Shown here one piece after another: positions 14,167 through 20,156 of a stretch of DNA of 21,382 nucleotides. Numbering within the stretch: the first letter of the stretch is position 1; each line of letters opens with the position of its first letter. Below the pieces are notes generated by a model. That model was not told where the DNA came from, made no database searches, and worked only from the letters and a program-made list of their open reading frames with translations. The stretch is from Erysipelotrichaceae bacterium (GTDB taxonomy: Bacteria; Bacillota_I; Bacilli_A; Erysipelotrichales; Erysipelotrichaceae): assembly GCA_900759455.1 (NCBI GenBank), contig CAAEVI010000116.1, positions 1 to 21,382 on the forward strand. The letters are read 5' to 3'. Position numbers and translations under genes: made by a program.

Positions 14167-14247
14167 TAAAATTTTCGATTATCTCGAAATATATTGTTGA
14201 CATGTCGGAAATCACGAAGCATATTAAAAATGTATCGAGATTCTCGA
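14146..14247. promoter_or_regulatory. Four regularly spaced operators of the lysogeny switch
   Basis: Sites of the form TCG-N7-CGA occur at 14175-14187, 14205-14217 and 14235-14247. A one-mismatch copy (TCC-N7-CGA) is at 14146-14158. Centres are 29, 30 and 30 bp apart, close to three helical turns. The site at 14175 extends to a 17-bp palindrome (TTTCGA and TCGAAA arms). Each promoter has one site inside its spacer. They are the likely targets of the repressor and of the Cro-like protein. Confidence 0.75.
14197..14225 (+). promoter_or_regulatory. Rightward early (lytic) promoter
   Basis: A perfect TTGACA (14197-14202) is followed after 17 bp by CATATT (14220-14225). One operator fills the spacer and another (14235-14247) covers the expected start point, so repressor binding should block this promoter directly. 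Confidence 0.7.
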
Positions 14248-14266
14248 ACTAAGGAGGTGATGTTTC

Positions 14267-14461
14267 ATGTTTAATAGAGAAGCGTTGCAAAGATACATAG
14301 AAGAAAAAGGATTGAAGCAAAAGGCAATTGCAGCTAAGTCTGGAATTGATGATACAGCTTTTAGCAAAATTTTGTCAGGAAATAGAAAATGTGAAGTCAA
14401 TGAATACATTGCTATTTGCAAGGCCTTAGGCGTCAAACCGAACAAGTTTATTGATAGGTAG
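14267..14461 (+). CDS. Cro-like HTH regulator
   Basis: 64 aa, with AAGGAGGTGA six bases before the ATG. Almost the whole protein is an XRE-type helix-turn-helix (QKAIAAKSGIDDTAFSKILSG near 18-38). It is the first gene of the rightward transcript and lies opposite the repressor across the operator region, which is the classic Cro position. It probably binds the same TCG-N7-CGA sites and reduces repressor synthesis after induction. Confidence 0.85.
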   Translation: MFNREALQRYIEEKGLKQKAIAAKSGIDDTAFSKILSGNRKCEVNEYIAICKALGVKPNKFIDR

Positions 14462-14494
14462 GAGTTTTTTTACCAGGTGAAGCGAGGTGAAAAC

Positions 14495-14950
14495 ATGTTA
14501 TTTAAAGATGCACTAAAGAACGCAATGGAAGAACAAGGAATGAGCGTGCGCGCAGCTTCCAGGCTGATAGGTGTGTCATGTGGAGACATCAAGGCATATC
14601 TGGAAGGCGTACCGCCGAAAGAAAAACGGCAGCAGCAGCTGTGTGAAGCTCTGAGCATCGATCCAGACAGCATCACATCAGATGATCTGTGTATGTCCGT
14701 TAATGAATGTGCTGCGCTGCTGGGCAAGAGTTCCGGCTGGGTAAAAAACGCGATCGAACAAGGCACGTTGCCTGGATCGTACACGAAGACCAGCACCGGG
14801 CACAGAGATTTTCACATCCCACGGCTGCGGATCGCCGAATATCTTGGACTGATCGGCAGCAACAACATCAAGATCCCGCATGATCTGATTGTGGAAGTGT
14901 GCCGGGAAACGGCAGCCACAGCCTTCGGGATCACGTCAAAGAGAAAGTAA
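14495..14950 (+). CDS. Double-HTH phage regulator, excisionase-like C-terminal half
   Basis: 151 aa from the ATG at 14495, preceded by GAGGTGA; an upstream GTG at 14477 would overlap that site. Residues 1-58 resemble a short XRE-like helix-turn-helix (MSVRAASRLIGVSCGDIKAYLEG). Residues about 66-121 resemble a MerR/excisionase winged helix (SVNECAALLGKSSGWVKNAIEQG, then basic HRDFHIPRLRIAEYL). The fusion of two DNA-binding modules fits an early anti-repressor, a second regulator or the excision factor the integrase would need. No separate xis gene is seen, so this is the best candidate, on inference only. Confidence 0.7.
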   Translation: MLFKDALKNAMEEQGMSVRAASRLIGVSCGDIKAYLEGVPPKEKRQQQLCEALSIDPDSITSDDLCMSVNECAALLGKSSGWVKNAIEQGTLPGSYTKTSTGHRDFHIPRLRIAEYLGLIGSNNIKIPHDLIVEVCRETAATAFGITSKRK

Positions 14951-14962
14951 GGAAGGAAGAAC

Positions 14963-15112
14963 ATGACAGAAAAAAAATTGGTGAATGCGATGCCAAGAGG
15001 CTGCCACCTCATGGCGGTAGGTTATAGTGTAAGTGTCAGTTTCAACGAAAAAGAAGAATTGCTGTACATCGAAGCTGATAGATCTCGTGGTGGTGGAGAA
15101 AATGGGTCATAG
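14963..15112 (+). CDS. Small 49-aa early phage protein
   Basis: The ATG follows a GGAAGGAAGA site (14951-14960), 12 nt after the previous stop. The 49-aa product starts MTEKKLVNAMPRGCHLMAVG and has no recognised domain. It ends with a glycine-rich tail (RSRGGGENGS) because its last codons also carry the ribosome-binding site of the replication gene, whose start it overlaps by 11 bp. That arrangement supports translation, although the product may matter less than the coupling. Confidence 0.55.
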   Translation: MTEKKLVNAMPRGCHLMAVGYSVSVSFNEKEELLYIEADRSRGGGENGS

Positions 15113-15806
15113 AATGTTTAGTGATCGCATCACAGAATCAACAAGATTCCTGAAAATGCCGGCTGCATCTCAAAACCTGTATTTTCACCTAGGAATGAAT
15201 GCCGATGATGATGGAGTAGTTGAGGCCTTTAATGTGATGGGATTGACTAGATCGCGCGATGAAGATATGAAAGTGCTCATTGATGCTGGTTATGTGAAGA
15301 TCCTGAATGAAGACAGTGTGGCATGGTTGATAGATTGGCGTGAGCACAATTACATCCGGCCTGATAGAAAAAAAGACAGCATTTATAAGGATCTCCTTAT
15401 TAAAATGGTGCCAGATGTAGAGCTTGTGGAACCAAAACCAAGATCAGATTTAAAAGGCGGACAGTCCACGGACCGTCCGTGGACTGGCAAAGGACCGCCT
15501 AAGATAAGTAAAGATAAGTTAAGTAAAGGTAAGATAAGCGAAGATAAGTCAAGAGAAGAAGAGCAGACAAAGTCTGCACGCACACGCTTCATTAAGCCTT
15601 CCCTGGATGATTTGAAAGCCTACAATGAGGAAAAGCAGCTGAATGTGGATTGTGATCGCTTCATGGATTATTATGAGGCAAATGGATGGAAAGCTGGAAA
15701 GAATCCAATGAAAGACTGGAAGGCTGCCATGCGTAACTGGTCCCGTAATGATAGAGATCGTAAAAAAGAAAAAGAGGTGCCAAGCTATGACTTACCGATC
15801 ATTTGA
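15102..15806 (+). CDS. Phage replication initiator (replisome organiser, DnaD-like)
   Basis: 234 aa from the ATG at 15102, preceded by GGTGGAG; earlier in-frame starts lack sites. Residues 1-95 match the winged-helix N-terminal domain common in Firmicutes phage replisome organisers (STRFLKMPAASQNLYFHLGMNADDDG, then WLIDWREHNYIRPDRKKDS). The middle (about 118-165) is a lysine/serine-rich linker with a near-repeat of KISKDKLSKGKISEDKS. The C-terminal 60 residues (DDLKAYNEEKQLNVDCDRFMDYYEANGWK) match the DnaD/DnaB_2 tail that contacts helicase. It would open the phage origin and recruit the helicase encoded next. The linker DNA has many AAGATAAG-like repeats, and such segments can hold an origin. 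Confidence 0.83.
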   Translation: MGHRMFSDRITESTRFLKMPAASQNLYFHLGMNADDDGVVEAFNVMGLTRSRDEDMKVLIDAGYVKILNEDSVAWLIDWREHNYIRPDRKKDSIYKDLLIKMVPDVELVEPKPRSDLKGGQSTDRPWTGKGPPKISKDKLSKGKISEDKSREEEQTKSARTRFIKPSLDDLKAYNEEKQLNVDCDRFMDYYEANGWKAGKNPMKDWKAAMRNWSRNDRDRKKEKEVPSYDLPII

Positions 15807-17022
15807 TAAAGGCATAGAGCTTGAGCAAGCGATCCTTTCTATTCTCATCGTAGATTATCAAAAATTGAAAGAGTGTGAGCTGGATCCTGAGATGTTCGCT
15901 GATTACACAAACCGGTCATTATACCGCACCATGAAGAGCATAGTGGCCGATAAGGGCGAGCTGGATCTCTTGGAGCTGTTCTCACGCATGCAAAACGTAC
16001 CGGGCGCAGATGATTATGTGCTGCGTCTGCAGGACAGCTATATTTCATCTGCCAGCCTCTATACATACATCGATGACCTGCAGGAAGTCTACAAGGTCAG
16101 AAAGGCCGATGAGATCATGAAAGGCATGAGTGATGGAAAGCTGAGCTTTGATGAAGTGCTGCAGCAGATGAATGGCATCAGCGCGCAATTTGTGAGCGAT
16201 AGCACGGCCACGATGCTCAGCGCCAGGGACATCCGTGAACTGGTCACCAGATGTGGCACAAGGCTGCGTTTCAGCAGATTTCAGTGGTTGCAAAATAAGA
16301 TTGGTTTTATGGAGAAGACCGTCAACGTAATTGCTGCGCGTCCTTCTGTTGGAAAATCTGCCTTTGCACTTAACCTGATGAATGACCTGGCACAGAATTA
16401 TAAATGTCTTTACCTTAACATGGAAATGACGGAACAAGAGATCTATCAGCGATTGACGGCAATCAATTCGCGGATAGCGATCAATGACATGATAAAAGCA
16501 AATGATGATCAACAGATCAGTAATCAGCTGAACAATGGCATCAATATATTAAAACGGCTTAATATTCGCATCTATAATGGCTCAAAGACAGTAAACGGAA
16601 TCCGCAAGATCGTGGCCAGAGAGAGCAGGAACGGCCATTGCATCGTGTTTGTTGATTACATAGGTTATGTATCAACAGGAAAGAAACAAGATGACAGGGA
16701 GCGCATTGGCGAAGCGGTCAGACAGCTTCAGATCATGACAAAAGACTATGCCTGCACGATGTTCATCCTGGCACAGATCAACCGCACCGGCGAGAACAAG
16801 CCGAGCATGGCAACACTAAAAGACAGCGGAGAGCTGGAACAAACGGCGCATGCGCTGATGATCCTGCATGATGTGGACAACGATCCAGCAGATATGCATC
16901 CCCTCTACCAGCTGAGAATTGAAAAAAACCGCAGCGGGAACAAAGGAACGATTCAAATAGTGTTCCATAAGCCCACGCAGATCTTTGATCCGCTGCAGAA
17001 AAAACAGGAAAACAAAAAATGA
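15787..17022 (+). CDS. Replicative DNA helicase, DnaB family
   Basis: 411 aa from the ATG at 15787, with GAGGTG (15774-15779) seven bases upstream; it overlaps the initiator gene by 20 bp. Residues 7-110 are the DnaB N-terminal helical domain (ELEQAILSILIVDYQKLKE). From about 165 the RecA-like core follows, with Walker A ARPSVGKS (G189, K190, S191) and Walker B VFVDYIG (D290), then the SGELEQTAHALM and EKNRSG segments typical of DnaB motifs. It is somewhat shorter than host DnaB (about 440-470 aa). It would unwind DNA at the element's fork after loading by the initiator or by a host loader. No full-length loader gene is present. Confidence 0.92.
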   Translation: MTYRSFDKGIELEQAILSILIVDYQKLKECELDPEMFADYTNRSLYRTMKSIVADKGELDLLELFSRMQNVPGADDYVLRLQDSYISSASLYTYIDDLQEVYKVRKADEIMKGMSDGKLSFDEVLQQMNGISAQFVSDSTATMLSARDIRELVTRCGTRLRFSRFQWLQNKIGFMEKTVNVIAARPSVGKSAFALNLMNDLAQNYKCLYLNMEMTEQEIYQRLTAINSRIAINDMIKANDDQQISNQLNNGINILKRLNIRIYNGSKTVNGIRKIVARESRNGHCIVFVDYIGYVSTGKKQDDRERIGEAVRQLQIMTKDYACTMFILAQINRTGENKPSMATLKDSGELEQTAHALMILHDVDNDPADMHPLYQLRIEKNRSGNKGTIQIVFHKPTQIFDPLQKKQENKK

Positions 17023-17210
17023 ATGCATTTGAGGCGGCAGCATTCGCCAACCGACAGCGTGGAAGGTTGAACAAAATCGATCATATCAATTGCCGCAGAT
17101 GTAAAAATAAAGGCTGGATCTACATTGCAAAGCCGGGGAATGATGTCTTGTATGTAAAAGAATGTAAATGTATGCAGAAGCGCCGGGAAGCCATGAATGA
17201 AAAGACATGA
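17019..17210 (+). CDS. Stand-alone zinc-ribbon protein resembling the N-terminus of a helicase loader
   Basis: 63 aa. The ATG overlaps the helicase stop (ATGA). Four cysteines (C25, C28, C49, C51) in the order CxxC-N20-CxC frame a KGWIYI segment, as seen in the small zinc ribbon at the start of DnaC-type loaders. No Walker motif or AAA+ domain follows, so this is only the ribbon. It may be a reduced partner of the helicase or a remnant of a loader. The tight coupling to the helicase gene favours a working role in replication. Confidence 0.65.
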   Translation: MNAFEAAAFANRQRGRLNKIDHINCRRCKNKGWIYIAKPGNDVLYVKECKCMQKRREAMNEKT

Positions 17211-17250
17211 CCCCCCTATCAAAAATATCCGGACAGAAAGAAGGAATAAG

Positions 17251-17430
17251 ATGAATTTCAGTTATGATGAAGCAGATCATGCGCTTGAGCATATTCGCAA
17301 TATTTTGCATGATGAAGCAAAAGGCAATGAAAAAGAGCGTGCAGAAGTTCTGCAAATGTTGCATGTATTCGCATTGTTAAAGATTGCTGATCAGCTTGAA
17401 ATTTTAAATAATAGAAGATTTAAAGGTTAG
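17251..17430 (+). CDS. Small helical phage protein, 59 aa
   Basis: Starts at 17251, with AAGAAGGA about six bases upstream; an in-frame ATG at 17197 lies inside the previous gene and lacks a site. The protein is predicted all-helical and acidic (DEADHALEHIRNILHDEAKGNEKE, ending QLEILNNRRFKG if read across). No domain is recognised. It is part of the rightward early series. Confidence 0.55.
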   Translation: MNFSYDEADHALEHIRNILHDEAKGNEKERAEVLQMLHVFALLKIADQLEILNNRRFKG

Positions 17431-17448
17431 AAAAAAATATCCCCAGAT

Positions 17449-17523
17449 AAAAAAAGAGCATTTGGAAACCGCCATTTCCAAACGCTCAAATGGTAAGCTG
17501 CTAACCACCAATAGCAGTTTACC
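17449..17523 (-). ncRNA. Candidate minus-strand two-hairpin RNA or attenuator
   Basis: This fills the 128-bp gap between two plus-strand genes. Read on the minus strand, hairpin A pairs 17523-17513 with 17502-17492 (11 bp, one G-T) around ATTGGTGGTT. Hairpin B pairs GAGC and TTTGGAAA arms (17487-17456) around TGGCGG, and seven T follow (17455-17449). Only the minus strand has the T tract, so a plus-strand terminator is unlikely. A poor promoter (TTTACC, 16 bp, CATATT) ends too close to hairpin A. No minus-strand gene upstream needs a terminator. Loops resemble those of the candidate RNA at 12593-12664. Confidence 0.4.
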
Positions 17524-17558
17524 ACAATATGAAAAGAAAAGGAAAGAGGTAAACGAAA

Positions 17559-17981
17559 ATGGAAGAAAGATTTTTGAAAGAAAGATACGTTGAATGGTCA
17601 GGAGCTTTTTCTTACAAGCACCCTGCTACTATTCATGGAGAAAAATTATTAGATATCGCAAATAAATTGTCAGATGAAATGAGTGACGATCTTATTAAAA
17701 ATCATGGATGCCCTGAAATGATAGCTGATATGTTTCTGGATTCAGGCAATGATTATCTGAAGGCAGGCTTTTATGCAGGGTATGAGATGGCTTGCTATAT
17801 GCTTCATAATATGATCCAGGATTCACCTTTATCAAAAAGCGATCGTGATCGCTGGAACAGCATCGTAACGCTATCTAATGTGAACCAGTATTATCAAAAG
17901 CATGGCAGAATGCCGAATACACTCGAAGAACTCAACCAGTGGATCAAAGATCGAGGTGAGACAAATCATGAGCATGCTTGA
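17559..17981 (+). CDS. Hypothetical phage protein, 140 aa
   Basis: AGAGG lies about nine bases before the ATG. No family is recognised. The first 90 residues look alpha-helical (GEKLLDIANKLSDEMSDDLIKNHG, then AGFYAGYEMACYMLHNMI). The C-terminal part, YQKHGRMPNTLEELNQWI, reads like a short helical hairpin. No membrane segment or catalytic motif stands out. The next gene overlaps its end by 14 bp, so the two are probably co-translated. Confidence 0.65.
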   Translation: MEERFLKERYVEWSGAFSYKHPATIHGEKLLDIANKLSDEMSDDLIKNHGCPEMIADMFLDSGNDYLKAGFYAGYEMACYMLHNMIQDSPLSKSDRDRWNSIVTLSNVNQYYQKHGRMPNTLEELNQWIKDRGETNHEHA

Positions 17982-18114
17982 GGCTGTGGCGATCACAGTA
18001 GGACTGCTGGCCAGTGCTGTATACCTGGTCAGCTGCCTGATCAACCACGAAAACCCATTTTTCTATTATGAGTATGAGGAGCAAGATAATGATCAAGATC
18101 AGAGTATCATATGA
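17968..18114 (+). CDS. Single-helix membrane peptide, 48 aa
   Basis: The start at 17968 follows GAGGTGA by eight bases. Residues 5-26 (EAVAITVGLLASAVYLVSCLI) form one transmembrane helix; the tail is acidic (YEYEEQDNDQDQ), suggesting a cytoplasmic C-terminus. It overlaps the genes on both sides. It is too small to call a holin with confidence and lies far from any lysis genes. Confidence 0.6.
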   Translation: MSMLEAVAITVGLLASAVYLVSCLINHENPFFYYEYEEQDNDQDQSII

Positions 18115-18241
18115 ACGGCCGGAAGAGCTGCAGCGTGTAAAAGCGTTGCTTCATGGCCATGTCAAGCCCTGGAAGGAAGCAAGCGGCCAGCAAGGCAATA
18201 AGTACAAGAAAGCCTATACAGTGATGAAAGAGGACAAATAA
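18089..18241 (+). CDS. Small basic phage protein, 50 aa
   Basis: The ATG at 18089 lies inside the previous gene with GAGGAG seven bases upstream. The product begins MIKIRVSYERPEELQRVKAL and is rich in lysine (KYKKAYTVMKEDK at the end). Its start resembles short conserved hypothetical proteins of Firmicutes prophages, from memory rather than a search. The stop codon lies in the loop of the terminator that ends this transcript. Confidence 0.6.
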   Translation: MIKIRVSYERPEELQRVKALLHGHVKPWKEASGQQGNKYKKAYTVMKEDK

Positions 18242-18256
18242 CTGCCCTCTTTTTTT
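18227..18256 (+). terminator. Intrinsic terminator of the rightward replication transcript
   Basis: AAAGAGG (18227-18233) pairs perfectly with CCTCTTT (18246-18252) and a run of seven T ends at 18256. The loop contains the stop codon of the 50-aa gene. Confidence 0.8.
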
Positions 18257-18258
18257 GT

Positions 18259-18297
18259 GAACGCTCGTTTCGAACGTTCGTTTCAAATGTTCGCTTC
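18259..18297. repeat. Three tandem 13-bp repeats
   Basis: GAACGCTCGTTTC (18259-18271), GAACGTTCGTTTC (18272-18284) and AAATGTTCGCTTC (18285-18297) are directly adjacent, with one difference between the first two and more in the third. The junctions create palindromic cores such as TTCGAA and GAACGTTC. They lie between convergent transcripts and do not code for anything visible. Confidence 0.6.
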
Positions 18298-18300
18298 ATT

Positions 18301-18326
18301 AAAAAATGCACCCTGCTTGAGAGTGC
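18301..18326 (-). terminator. Minus-strand terminator of the inserted gene pair
   Basis: Read leftward, GCACTCT (18326-18320) pairs with AGGGTGC (18314-18308), with one G-T pair and a five-base loop, followed by A and six T (18306-18301). Confidence 0.75.
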
Positions 18327-18362
18327 TATTCAATAATGATGTTGCCTTTGACGCTTGGCCAA

Positions 18363-18578
18363 TTATGGAACCTTAAAACCTTTCTTCTTTTCTTCCATCC
18401 ATTGGCGCAAAGTATCTTCACACCAATCAGGCGCATCAGGTATGAGTTTATAAGGATGTTTGAGACTTCCGTATTCATCTTTTTCTAAGTAATCAATCAA
18501 TTCATACCAGTGCATGGTGTCGATTACAGATGGATTTTTTTTTACCCACTCTTCATAACTTTCGTAATCTTTAGCCAT
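18363..18578 (-). CDS. Hypothetical 71-aa protein of the minus-strand pair
   Basis: AAGGAGTG (18591-18584) lies five bases before the ATG and overlaps the stop of the upstream gene. The sequence is rich in Tyr, Trp, Glu and Lys (ESYEEWVKKNP, HWYELIDYLEKDEYG, DWCEDTLRQWMEEKKK), suggesting a compact helical cytosolic protein. No family is recognised. It is the second gene of a leftward pair with its own terminator, set against the rightward early genes, which is how accessory cargo genes are often placed in prophages. Confidence 0.65.
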   Translation of the reverse strand: MAKDYESYEEWVKKNPSVIDTMHWYELIDYLEKDEYGSLKHPYKLIPDAPDWCEDTLRQWMEEKKKGFKVP

Positions 18579-18582
18579 GTTT

Positions 18583-18759
18583 TCACTCCTTTTTTGTTCC
18601 TCTCAAAATTGAAACAACGGTGTTAGTAAATTTGTTGCCCCTTCCCGTAAATTCAACATGGCAACACTCTGCCAATCCTTCATCATCTCGAGATGCAGCA
18701 TATCCACTTATTGATTCTAATGCATCTTTATATGCTTTATCATCACCATAACACAACAT
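18583..18759 (-). CDS. Hypothetical protein upstream in the minus-strand pair (start uncertain)
   Basis: 58 aa from the ATG at 18759 (MLCYGDDKAYKDALESISGY). The same frame is open to 18927. The segment just before this Met (FFPAISSTHILKEAS) reads like protein and may belong to it, while the most distal part does not. No strong ribosome-binding site marks any start. The C-terminal half contains AECCHVEFTGRGNKFTNTVV, with a vicinal cysteine pair; I do not recognise it. The stop is 4 nt before the next gene's ATG and overlaps its ribosome-binding site, which supports a two-gene operon. Confidence 0.5.
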   Translation of the reverse strand: MLCYGDDKAYKDALESISGYAASRDDEGLAECCHVEFTGRGNKFTNTVVSILRGTKKE

Positions 18760-18798
18760 ACTTGCTTCTTTCAATATGTGAGTAGATGAAATTGCAGG

Positions 18799-18945
18799 GA
18801 AGAATATGGCCGATGACTCCAGTTTGGATGCAGGTTTACAAAACGAAGAAAGACAACACACCAGGGCTTTATTGTGGTACAATATATGCAGATAAACAAA
18901 GAGATGATATGAGTACCCTAATGACAATTTGAGGACATTGGAAGC
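18799..18945 (+). other. Overlapping plus-strand small reading frame, coding status unclear
   Basis: Starting at an ATG near 18788 a plus-strand frame of 48 codons runs to a TGA near 18934 and would give MKLQGRIWPMTPVWMQVYKT and onward. The amino-acid composition is plausible, but the ribosome-binding site is weak and the frame overlaps both the minus-strand gene's possible extension and the promoter near 18880. I list it as an alternative reading of this stretch. Boundaries are approximate. Confidence 0.25.
18875..18883 (+). promoter_or_regulatory. Extended -10 promoter ahead of the cold-shock gene
   Basis: TGG-TACAAT (18875-18883) is an extended -10 element; no good -35 lies 17 bp upstream. 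It sits in a small palindrome (ATTGT, three bases, ACAAT; 18871-18883). The minus strand of the same palindrome offers TTGTTT, 17 bp, CACAAT, a possible divergent promoter for the leftward pair. Confidence 0.5.
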
Positions 18946-18962
18946 TGCGAACGATCGTATAG

Positions 18963-19002
18963 CGCGGGAAAATCAGTAAAAACTGATTTCCTGCGTTTTT
19001 TT
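18963..19002 (+). terminator. Terminator in the leader of the cold-shock gene
   Basis: CGCGGGAAAATCAG (18963-18976) pairs with CTGATTTCCTGCG (18983-18995), with one bulged A and one G-T pair, around TAAAAA; seven T follow (18996-19002). It is about 110 nt after the promoter and 33 nt before the cold-shock gene. Either it ends a small RNA or it is an attenuator in that gene's leader. Confidence 0.85.
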
Positions 19003-19035
19003 GTTTATCAGGCACAAAGAAAGGATGGTGAAAAT

Positions 19036-19236
19036 ATGACAGGAGTTGTGAAGATGTATACTGATCCGCACGGCTATGGTTTCATCGATGGTGATGATGG
19101 CCAGTCTTACTTTGCCCATATCAGCAAGGTAAAAAACGCCCGGGAACTGCAGCCTGGACAAATGGTGAGCTTTGATCCGGAAGAGACAAAAAAAGGCATG
19201 GCAGCAATCAACATTGAAGTGAAGGGAGATAAATAA
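19036..19236 (+). CDS. Cold-shock-domain nucleic-acid-binding protein
   Basis: 66 aa, the usual length of a single cold-shock domain. AAGGATGG precedes the ATG. The fold is recognisable by TGVVKMYTDPHGYGFIDGDDG (RNP1 variant HGYGFI, normally KGFGFI) and SYFAHIS (RNP2 variant), then LQPGQMVSFDPEETKKGMAAINIEV. It would bind single-stranded RNA or DNA and melt structures. The stop codon directly abuts the start of the capsid-like gene, so the two share a transcript and probably a purpose. A cold-shock protein locked to a capsid gene is unusual. Confidence 0.88.
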   Translation: MTGVVKMYTDPHGYGFIDGDDGQSYFAHISKVKNARELQPGQMVSFDPEETKKGMAAINIEVKGDK

Positions 19237-20136
19237 ATGGCAGAATTAAATTATGTATCAACTTTTATACCACGGATCATTGAGCTGTACGGTCATGAGT
19301 TATGCAGCGCTGATCTGTTCAATTCAAATCCTGGAATTCAGGTAAAAAGCTCAAAAGACATTCGTATTCCGACATTAACTACAGGAGGCTATAAGGACCA
19401 TGATCGTAGCTCTATTGGATTCAATACAGGTTCTATTAGCAATAATTGGGAGACAAAAACTCTTGATCATGACCGAGATATTGAATTCACAATTGATCCA
19501 ATGGATGTGGACGAAACGAATATGGCTGTTTCAATTGGGAACATTCAAGCAAATTTCGAGCGTACTCAGGCAATTCCAGAGCTTGATAGCTATACATTCA
19601 GTAAGATTTACACAGAGGCAAAGCGGGTATCAGCTGTTATCGTCACTACGGCTCCAACGAAGTCTAATATTCTGGATCTGCTCGACGCAGATATGGAAGC
19701 GATGGAAGATGCTGGCGTACCTCTGGAACGTTGTATTTTGTACGTTACTCCGACAGTAAATACAGCACTGAAGAATGCTGAGGGTATTCAGCGGTATCTG
19801 GAAGCAAAAGGCGGAGCGAATATCGATCGTAGGGTACATTCTATTGACGATATTAAGAAAATCCAGGTCGTCCCAAAGGATCGTATGAAGACTGCGTATG
19901 TATTTACTGATGGCTGTGTGGCAGATGAAGGTGCAAAACAAATCAATTACATTTTGATTGATCCGAAATGCCAGGTTTCTCGTGTAAAGTATTCCTATAT
20001 CAACGTATTCACGCCTGGTCACGATTCTCGTACAGCTGATAATTATTTGTACCAGAACCGGCGATACAATGGTACTTTTGCTATTGATGCTTTACTCAAA
20101 GAGGGATGCCGTATTAATGCAGAGGCAGAAGTTTAA
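19237..20136 (+). CDS. Major-capsid-like protein (HK97-fold type)
   Basis: 299 aa, within the normal range for phage major capsid proteins. GGGAG lies eight bases before the ATG, within the end of the cold-shock gene. The sequence resembles Firmicutes phage coat proteins: an N-terminal YVSTFIPRIIELYG helix, a strand-rich segment with GGYKDHDRS and ISNNWETKTLDHDRDIEF (typical of the E-loop side), DETN and NFERTQAIPELDSYTFSKI, and then RCILYVTPTVNTALKNAEG and IDDIKKIQVVPKDRM in the core domain. No cleavable scaffold region or protease gene is seen. The assignment comes from recalled family patterns, not a search. Its position before the late regulator is the oddity. Confidence 0.72.
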   Translation: MAELNYVSTFIPRIIELYGHELCSADLFNSNPGIQVKSSKDIRIPTLTTGGYKDHDRSSIGFNTGSISNNWETKTLDHDRDIEFTIDPMDVDETNMAVSIGNIQANFERTQAIPELDSYTFSKIYTEAKRVSAVIVTTAPTKSNILDLLDADMEAMEDAGVPLERCILYVTPTVNTALKNAEGIQRYLEAKGGANIDRRVHSIDDIKKIQVVPKDRMKTAYVFTDGCVADEGAKQINYILIDPKCQVSRVKYSYINVFTPGHDSRTADNYLYQNRRYNGTFAIDALLKEGCRINAEAEV

Positions 20137-20156
20137 TAAGAGAGGATGATAGCAGT

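Noticed and set aside
14999..15008. Ten bases in the 49-aa gene perfectly complementary to the second loop of the candidate RNA (12641-12650)
   Set aside because: About one such 10-base match between a 70-nt RNA and 21 kb is expected by chance, and the site is internal to the gene, not at its ribosome-binding site.
17449..18326. Possible CRISPR array from the hairpins and 13-bp repeats
   Set aside because: The repeats are directly adjacent with no spacers, the hairpins differ in sequence, and no cas gene is present.
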